Source of the DNA: an uncultured bacterium
Lineage (GTDB): Bacteria; Spirochaetota; Spirochaetia; Sphaerochaetales; Sphaerochaetaceae
DNA: 64,000 bases
Direction: 5' to 3'
Assembly: GCA_905215015.1 (NCBI GenBank)
Contig: CAJMOS010000004.1
Span: 1 to 64,000, forward strand
Shown here: piece after piece, positions 24,279 through 31,400 of the stretch
Layout: each line of letters starts with the position of its first letter
Numbering within the stretch: position 1 is the first letter of the stretch
Notes under the pieces: model-generated
The model's database searches: none
What the model was told of the DNA's origin: nothing
The model's input: only the letters and a program-made list of their open reading frames with translations
Translations under genes and position numbers: made by a program

Positions 24279-25349
24279 CTACTCGTTGTAGCGGATCGAC
24301 TCCCAGGCGGTGTTGTAGTCGTAGATGGTCTCGCCCAGGTCTTCCTTCAGCTCGCAGTTCTTCAGCTGGTCGACCGTGTAGAAGGGGGTGGTGGTACGGT
24401 ACTTGTCCGCCTCCTGGTTGACGCTTGCCGGGAAATGGAAACGGTCGAGGAATTGGGCGTAGTTGGCCGGGTCGTGGAAGTAGTTGATGAACTTCATGGC
24501 AAGGTCGTAGTGCTTCGCCCCCTTGGGAATGCAGAAGTTGTCGATGTACATGGGCCCCCCTTCTTCGGGGATGAAGAAGTCGACCTCGTCCCATTTCTCC
24601 TCGGGAATCTCCTCGAAGACCCCTTCGGCATAGCCCTGCACGACGGCGAACTCTCCTTGCTGGAAGCTTTTGGCATAGCCCTCTGCGTCGAACTTGGTCA
24701 GGTTGGGCTTCCATTGCTCGTTGACGAGTCTCCGCGCATCTTCCAGTTGTCCGGGATCCTTGGTGTTGACCGAGTACCCCAGGTACTTCAGGGCGTCACC
24801 GAGCACCTCGCGCATGTCGTCCATCATGCACATCCTTCCGGCAAGCCGCTTGTCTGCGAAGATGCTCCAGTCATGGGGATAGCCGCTGACCTGGTTCCTG
24901 TTGACGGCGATGCCGGCAGCACCCATGAAATAGGGGACGCTGTAGTGCATGGCATGGTCGTACGTGGCCTTCTCGCGGACCAGGGAGGTGATGTACTGCT
25001 GGTTCGGAAAGCGCTCCAGGTCGATTGGTTCCAGCATGTCCTGCATCATCATGATCGAGACGTAGTCGCCCGAAGGGACGACCAGGTCGTAGCCGCTTCC
25101 GGTGCCGGATGCCTTCATCTTGGCGTACATCTCCTCGTTCGATGCGAAGTAGTCGAGGATGACGGTGCAGCCGTACTCCTTCTCGAAGGCCTCGATGACT
25201 CCTTCGGGGGTATAGTAGGACCAGTTGTAGATGTAGAGCTTCTTGTCCTTCTCGCTTCGGTCCTCGACCGGACCGCTTGCGCGCGAGCAGGAGGCGAGGG
25301 AGAGCAGGGCCGCCGCCAACAGGACGGCAAGTCGTGGTTTTGCAAACAT
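24279..25349 (-). CDS. Orphan spermidine/putrescine-binding lipoprotein (PotD-like)
   Basis: A 356-aa periplasmic receptor of the PotD/PotF family. The signal peptide ends in a lipobox, LASC, with the lipid-attachment Cys near residue 21. KLYIYNWSYYTPEGVIEAFEKEYG is the typical PotD start, and YDLVVPSGDYVSIMM and GIAVNRNQV are conserved segments. The mature part continues through DPANYAQFLDRF to a normal C-terminus. No PotABC genes are beside it: purB is downstream and an XRE regulator upstream on the same strand. It may serve a transporter encoded elsewhere. Confidence 0.88.
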   Translation of the reverse strand: MFAKPRLAVLLAAALLSLASCSRASGPVEDRSEKDKKLYIYNWSYYTPEGVIEAFEKEYGCTVILDYFASNEEMYAKMKASGTGSGYDLVVPSGDYVSIMMMQDMLEPIDLERFPNQQYITSLVREKATYDHAMHYSVPYFMGAAGIAVNRNQVSGYPHDWSIFADKRLAGRMCMMDDMREVLGDALKYLGYSVNTKDPGQLEDARRLVNEQWKPNLTKFDAEGYAKSFQQGEFAVVQGYAEGVFEEIPEEKWDEVDFFIPEEGGPMYIDNFCIPKGAKHYDLAMKFINYFHDPANYAQFLDRFHFPASVNQEADKYRTTTPFYTVDQLKNCELKEDLGETIYDYNTAWESIRYNE

Positions 25350-25377
25350 GGCAAAACCTCCTGACGGGAAATAGCCG

Positions 25378-25431
25378 GCACACTACGTGTGCGTACTCTG
25401 CATACCTATCCTATCAGGGGCGTTCAGTCAA
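25378..25431 (-). promoter_or_regulatory. Candidate promoter and palindromic operator for the PotD-like gene
   Basis: On the reverse strand TTGACT (25431-25426) is followed after 17 bases by a weak TAGGTA (25408-25403). Downstream, GCACAC-TAC-GTGTGC (25378-25392) is a perfect 6-3-6 palindrome about 30 bases before the start codon, well placed for a repressor. Confidence 0.4.
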
Positions 25432-25437
25432 GCGGTT

Positions 25438-26157
25438 TCATCCCCGGTTGTCGATGATCCACATGTTGGCCTTCTTCCAGCGCTGCATTTCCGCTTTGGT
25501 CAGCAGCAGCTGGCTCTTCCATTCCTCGGTCGGTTTCTGGGGGTTCAGCGTGATCAGGCACTTGATGGCGCAGGGGCAGAGGTCGGCAGAGGAGATGCTG
25601 CACAGGATTCCCTTGGTCACGTCGCGCACCTCAAGAGGGTTGAAGATGTACAGCAGCGCCTCCTCCAGGGCGTTGTACTTGTTGGTGAAGGTGAAGCGGA
25701 TCAGCATGTCGCTGTACATGACCTTGCCGGTATAGTAGAGCATGCTGTTGCGCCCGGTCTGGGTGACCGCGCTGATGGCGAGGGTGGCGTCGTAGGTGCC
25801 TTGGTTCTCGCCGGTCCGGTGGATGTCGATGATGCCGTCCTTCAGCCGGTTGTAACGTCCGTCGAAGAAATAGAAATACATCCGGTCAGCTTGGTAGAAG
25901 GAGCTGGTGGTCACCCGCTGTGCGGCGAGCAGTGCGGGTTCTGCGGGGGGCGATTCCGCCAATTGGGAGATGGGGACATGGAGCACCTCGCTTATCTTTG
26001 TCAGGGTCTCGATATCGATGACGATTTCACCGCTCTCGTACTTGCTGACTGTCGCCCTGCTCTTGTAGATTTGGTCTGCAAGTTCTTGCAGGGTCATGCC
26101 TTGTTCTTTACGGAAACTCCGGATTCTTCCCCCAATCACGCTACTCAGAGTACTCAT
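25438..26157 (-). CDS. XRE-family transcriptional regulator with C-terminal sensor-like domain
   Basis: A 239-aa protein. Residues about 8-62 are a Cro/C1-type helix-turn-helix (MTLQELADQIYKSRATVSKYESG, then ETLTKISEVLHV). The remaining 170 residues form a mixed alpha/beta domain with an FYFFDGRYNRLKDGIIDIHRTG segment and two closely spaced cysteines (LCPCAIKC); I do not recognise it. It lies upstream of the PotD-like gene on the same strand and divergent from brnQ, so it may control either. Confidence 0.8.
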   Translation of the reverse strand: MSTLSSVIGGRIRSFRKEQGMTLQELADQIYKSRATVSKYESGEIVIDIETLTKISEVLHVPISQLAESPPAEPALLAAQRVTTSSFYQADRMYFYFFDGRYNRLKDGIIDIHRTGENQGTYDATLAISAVTQTGRNSMLYYTGKVMYSDMLIRFTFTNKYNALEEALLYIFNPLEVRDVTKGILCSISSADLCPCAIKCLITLNPQKPTEEWKSQLLLTKAEMQRWKKANMWIIDNRG

Positions 26158-26169
26158 ACGCCCTCAAAA

Positions 26170-26292
26170 AGTTTCGTATAACTATCCATTCGAGGAGTTT
26201 TTCACCTGCAAGGTTCTTACTTCCTCGGATTTCCTGTGAAAATTCTACCAATAAGAAATTTTTTCCGTCAATAGTTTCGTAAAAAGAAATTT
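26170..26292. repeat. Paired short repeats in the XRE-brnQ divergent region
   Basis: AGTTTCGTA occurs at 26170-26178 and 26273-26281, and AAGAAATTT at 26253-26261 and 26284-26292. The pairs fall in the 198-base divergent control region and could be regulator half-sites. No clear -35/-10 pair could be fixed for either gene. Confidence 0.35.
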
Positions 26293-26355
26293 ATCGGTCC
26301 GGCAGGGAAATGGCCGGGGTGATAAGATTGCCAAGCTTGCAAAAAGGATGTGGAA

Positions 26356-27738
26356 ATGAAACAAAGACTGAGCGCTCGTGAATATCTCTCGCTGACCAGC
26401 ATGTTGTTTGGTCTTTTCTTCGGTGCCGGAAACCTGATTTTCCCCGTGTCGATGGGGCAGTTGGCCGGAAACCAGATCGGACATGCGCTGGTAGGGTTCC
26501 TGATTACGGGTGTCGGTCTTCCGTTGCTTGCCGTCATCTCCCTCGGGTTGACCCGTAGCGAGGGTGTGCTCGACCTTTCCAGCAAGATTGGCCGAAGGTA
26601 CGGGCTTTTCTTTTCTTGCGCCCTCTATCTGACCATCGGACCCTTCTTCGCCATCCCTCGTTGCGTCACCGTCCCCTTCGAGGTGGGTGTCGCCCCGCTG
26701 CTTCCCCAGTCGGCCAATCCGAAAATGGCGCTTCTGCTGTTCTCGCTGGTCTATTTTTTGGCCATGCTCTTCTTCTCGCTCAAGCCGGGGAAAATCCTCA
26801 CGTGGGTCGGCAAGTTCCTCAACCCGCTTTTCCTGGTGGCGATGGGGACGCTGGTCGTCACCGCGCTGGTCCATCCCGCGGCCCCGATCTCTTCCATCGC
26901 GCCCGAGGCTGCCTATGCCGCCGGTGCCGGGGCCAAGGGTTTTCTGGAAGGATATAACACGATGGACGCCCTGGCAGGGCTCGCGTTCGGTATCGTCGTG
27001 GTCAACGTGATCCGGAGTCTGGGGGTGAAGGAGCCTGAGCATGTGGCCACCTGTACCGTCAAGGCAGGTTTGTTCAGTTGCCTGCTGATGGGGGCCATCT
27101 ACGTTGCTGTCGCCATCATGGGGGCCCAGAGCAGGGGTGTGCTCCCCGCCGCCGCCAACGGTGGTGCCGCCCTTGGCATGATTGCCCGCTACTATTACCC
27201 CGGCTTTGGTTCCACCCTGCTCGCCCTGACGGTCTGCCTCTGCTGCCTGAAGACGGCCGTCGGCCTGATCACCAGCTGCGCCGAGGCTTTCGGGGAGATG
27301 TTTCCCAAGGCAAGGCTCAGCTATCGTGCCTGGGCCATCCTTTTCTGCGTGGTCACCTTCCTCATTGCCAATTTCGGGCTTTCGACCATCATCAGCTTCT
27401 CGTTGCCGGTACTGATGTTCCTCTATCCGCTTTCCATGACCTTGATCATCCTGGCTCTGGGAGGACGCTTTTTCCTGAAGGACAAGGTGACGCTCCGCAT
27501 GGTGACCGGCTTCACGCTGGCTGCCGCGCTTTTCGATTTGGTCGCGGCGCTTCCCGCCGGACTCCAGAACCCGCTCTTCGGTGCCATGACCGGCTTCGCC
27601 CGGCAGTACCTGCCGCTGACTTCCCTTGGATTGGGCTGGCTGCTTCCCGCCGCTGTTGGCATGGCCATCGGCCAAATCCACCGGCTGTTCGCTTCCAAAC
27701 GCGCTCTCGAGGCGGAAGAGATTGCGACTGCTGACTGA
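26356..27738 (+). CDS. brnQ: Branched-chain amino acid carrier BrnQ (LIVCS family)
   Basis: A 460-aa cation-coupled symporter with about twelve membrane segments. The N-terminal segment LTSMLFGLFFGAGNLIFPVSMG is diagnostic of BrnQ, and later NTMDALAGLAFGIVVVNVIR is also family-typical. I use the ATG at 26356, with AGGA seven bases upstream; a GTG at 26350 would add two residues. It is monocistronic with a strong terminator and divergent from an XRE regulator. It gives this region two unrelated systems for branched-chain-type substrates, the other being livHMGFK. Confidence 0.93.
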   Translation: MKQRLSAREYLSLTSMLFGLFFGAGNLIFPVSMGQLAGNQIGHALVGFLITGVGLPLLAVISLGLTRSEGVLDLSSKIGRRYGLFFSCALYLTIGPFFAIPRCVTVPFEVGVAPLLPQSANPKMALLLFSLVYFLAMLFFSLKPGKILTWVGKFLNPLFLVAMGTLVVTALVHPAAPISSIAPEAAYAAGAGAKGFLEGYNTMDALAGLAFGIVVVNVIRSLGVKEPEHVATCTVKAGLFSCLLMGAIYVAVAIMGAQSRGVLPAAANGGAALGMIARYYYPGFGSTLLALTVCLCCLKTAVGLITSCAEAFGEMFPKARLSYRAWAILFCVVTFLIANFGLSTIISFSLPVLMFLYPLSMTLIILALGGRFFLKDKVTLRMVTGFTLAAALFDLVAALPAGLQNPLFGAMTGFARQYLPLTSLGLGWLLPAAVGMAIGQIHRLFASKRALEAEEIATAD

Positions 27739-27762
27739 TTCTGCTTGCCATCTTTCCCTCTT

Positions 27763-27787
27763 AGCCACCGGAAACGGTGGCTTTTTC
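27763..27787 (+). terminator. Terminator of brnQ
   Basis: An 8-bp perfect stem AGCCACCG/CGGTGGCT with a GAAA tetraloop, followed at once by a run of five T, 24 bases after the stop codon. Confidence 0.9.
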
Positions 27788-28403
27788 GTGTGTTCGCATG
27801 AGCGGTCAACTGGTATTCCGGATTAGTGGTTTCCATATCCCGACCTGGTGGTGCGGAAAAACCCGGAATCTTCAGCAAGGTGAAAATGCTCTTTAGAGAT
27901 CTCCCCTTTAGCGTAGCTCTTGTCGATTCTGACTGGTTCCTGGCAGGTGCCGTTGACGCGATAGACGAAAAAAACCTCTTGCACTGCATGTCAGAGGCGA
28001 AGGTCATGAACAACGGTTTCCACCGCCTTGGCGACATTCGCCGTCGGATGTCTAATGGCGTCCCAAGTGGATATCAGGGCAAACATGGTTTCCTCCTCCT
28101 CCGACGTATGGAATCTCTTGGAGAAGGAGAGGAATCTGTCATCGAGCCAAGGCCACTCTTCGCCGGCACCTTCACCGACCTGATTTTTCCTAGTCTTGTG
28201 TTTTCCACGATGAATGCGCGCATCCTTATGATTGACTCCTTTGTGCGATGTTGTTGAAGCGGGGAGGGGTTTCCCAAAGGAAAGATAGAGATTTCTCGCG
28301 AAGGGTTGAATAGAAAAGTAAACTGGAACGATTCTAGGGCTAGGGCTGGAGAATAATTGCGATTTAGATTAGTAGGTGTGCTATTATTTGCATTTAAGAG
28401 ATT
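27788..28403. other. 616 bases without a supported gene, possible gene remnant
   Basis: No frame with a plausible start and ribosome-binding site stands out. On the reverse strand one frame is free of stops for about 128 codons, from near 28375 down to a TGA at 27991-27993, and its last 60 codons look protein-like (EEWPWLDDRFLSFSK, later ANVAKAVETVVHDLRL), but it lacks an initiator at the right place. It may be a truncated gene left by insertion of the AT-rich segment that begins here. The forward frame 27826-28257 has no features of a real gene. Confidence 0.4.
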
Positions 28404-31400
28404 ATGTTGGAGATTATGATGGAAAAAGAGGACGAGATGATTGCCAAGGAAGCTAATTGTTTTTCAGATCAGAATCTTAACGATGACGAATCACAATCTG
28501 TTCTACTTGATGTAGATGTCAACCCAATTGAACTCAGTTATGCATCTTTTCGGGGCAATGTATCTTTATCGATTGAAGTACTGATTGAGAATGATACCGA
28601 TACTCCTTTGAAAGGTTGCCAATTGGTCGTGAAAACATACACTTCTCTTCTCTCGGAACTGGATAGACAAATCCCTGTTTCCACCACAATTCGGGATCGT
28701 TCTTCTGCTTCAAATACATATAAAACAAGAATTAAATGCAAGATTAATCCTGAATTGTTTCGGGGATTGAGCGAAGATGAATTACAGACAATAACTATTT
28801 CCCTCATTGATCCAGTTAAGAACTTGACACTCCAGTCTAAGGATGTATCCCTTACTATTAAACCTGCCAAATATAGGAATGAAGATCCCAACACTGTCGC
28901 AGTATTTATTCAGCGTAACAATGATGCCATTTCAAAACTTGCCTCGTCCGTTGGTGAGGTGCTTAAACAATATTGCGGATCATCCGCACTTTGCGGTTAT
29001 CAAAAGAATGATCCTACGCATGTGAGGCAACAATGCGCGGCGATTTATGCAGTACTTCAAAAGCAAGAGATTTTATATTCTGAGCCTATAGTTTCGGATG
29101 AATTTCAGGGCCAACGGATTCGCTCTGCAAATGAAATACTTTCAGAGAAAACTGCAACTTGCCTTGATTTGGCTTTACTTTATTGTTCTCTAGCTGAACA
29201 TATCGGCCTTCATCCAATTGTCTGCTTGGTTCCTCAACATGCATTCCCAGGGGTGTTGCTTGATGAGAAGAGATCTTTAGACCATGTTGTCTTTGATGAC
29301 CCCTCTATCATTTCTCAGGATGCAGGAAATCATATTTGCGTTGTTGAATCTACATCCTTCACAAAGGACACATCTAAAGATTTCAACCAAGCTTGCGCGT
29401 CGGCGTTGCAAAACGCACAGCAAGCGGAACAAATGCAAATCATTGATGTTCATTTTGCCAGATTGTCCCGAATTTTGCCTCTTCCTGAAAGGAAATTAGA
29501 TGAGAATGGCGTTCCTGTCTATGTGGAAGATTGTGGTTTTGACATAGAAGGAAACCAGGCTTCTCATGATGAATCTGTTGCAGAAATTGATCTAACAAAA
29601 AAAGAAATAGCAGATAATACTCCAAAGGGAAGATTTGAACAGTGGCAAAGAAAATTGTTGGATTTCTCTTATCGCAATCCATTGATGGATATGCGTATGG
29701 GAGGATCCTTCATCCAGATTCTTTGTCCAAATGTGGGTGAATTCGAAAATGCATTGAGTTCGGGCGCATCTTTTTCTCTTAGTGAGGATGACAGAGCCAC
29801 GGAGCCCAAAGCAGATTTATCAGAAGCTGCGATAGCCGCAAACAGCAATGATCAGGCTTTGCGTTCGTTGCTTCAACACAACATAATGAGAACTTCTGAG
29901 ACAAAAGCGAACCTCAAACGAAAACTTGGTTCCATTTATCGTAAAACCCAAAAAAACTTGAGCGAGTCAGGAGTTTATACTCTCTATTTGACGCTTGGTC
30001 ATATTGAATACTATGAGAAAGAACAAGCATATCGAGCGCCTGTACTGCTTTATCCTGTAGAGCTTATTCGGAAAAACGGTGAATATACTTTGCAGATGAG
30101 GGATGACGAGGATCCCCAGCTTAATTTCAGTGTCTTCGAAAAATTTCGTAATGATTTGCAATATGCAACTTGTTTGAGTTACCAGAATTTACCTACAGAT
30201 GAGTCTGGATTGAATATTACGGAGATTTTCGCAATTCTTCGAGCTGAGTTGAAAGAAATACCCCGTTGGAAATTGATCGAGTCATGTTCCTTGGGCATTT
30301 ATTCTTTCGATCAGTTTGTCATGTACAATGATTTGAAAGGCCATTCTGATGCACTGTTGAATAACAAGATAATAAAAAGCCTTGTGAACCGTGAACTCGC
30401 ATTCCAACAACCAGATCTTCCCAAAGTGGAGGATATTGATTTTATTAAGCAGATAGTACCTGTGCCATGCGATGAAAGTCAGTTGAAGGCAGTAAAGGCA
30501 GCTGCAGAAGGATACAGTTTCATCCTTCAAGGCCCTCCTGGAACCGGTAAGTCGCAGACCATCACTTCCATAATTGTCAATGCAATGGCTCATGGGAAAA
30601 AAGTGCTCTTCGTAGCAGAAAAAATGGCAGCGTTGCAGGTTGTGTATCGTAATCTTCACAAGGTGGGAGTGAGCAGCCATCTGTTGGAGCTGCATTCAGT
30701 GAAAGCTACAAGGGCTCATTTCCTTGAGCAATTGAGTGCTGCACTGGAACAGTCAGAAGAAACTGTTTCTGACAATAAGGATGCTGAAGAACGGATTGAA
30801 GGCATTAGCAACGAACTGCATGCCTACATTCATGAACTTCATTCCCTTCGGCGTTGTGGAGAAAGCCTTTATCAATTAATGGATTCCTATATAAGGCATC
30901 GAAATGTACCGATTACCCAAATACCTTTTTCTGATATAGAAACGGTTCAACAAGAAGATTTGGAAGCTTGTAACAGCCATTTGCAGGAGTATTCTACAAA
31001 TCTGAAGAGGTTCAGGCCTCTTGCTGTATCACCTTTCCAAGGATTGCATTTCACTGCCTATGATGATGAGACAAGAACGGAAGTGGTAGGACTTTCAAGA
31101 CAACTCAAGACCCTATTGGAAAAAGCTTTGGGGATGGGAAATGTTCTTGCCGGACATATGCGGGGAAATGGGTTTATTCTCTCTTCTGTTTCCTGCGATG
31201 AGCTTGTTGTTCTGAATGGTTTGATTGAGGAGTTAAAAAATGACGATCTTCCCAAGCAGTTCCTTTCAATAGAATCTTCTTCATTGCGAGATGGACTTTC
31301 TGCTCTGGAGCATTACTTCAAATTGAAGAGTGATACGGATACGTCTCATGGCTGGAGTCCTGAGATTTTCCAAGAAAGTATTCCTGGGTTGATTCAGCAA

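Noticed and set aside
27826..28257. 143-aa forward frame
   Set aside because: The composition is not protein-like, there is no start signal, and it is antisense to a more protein-like frame.
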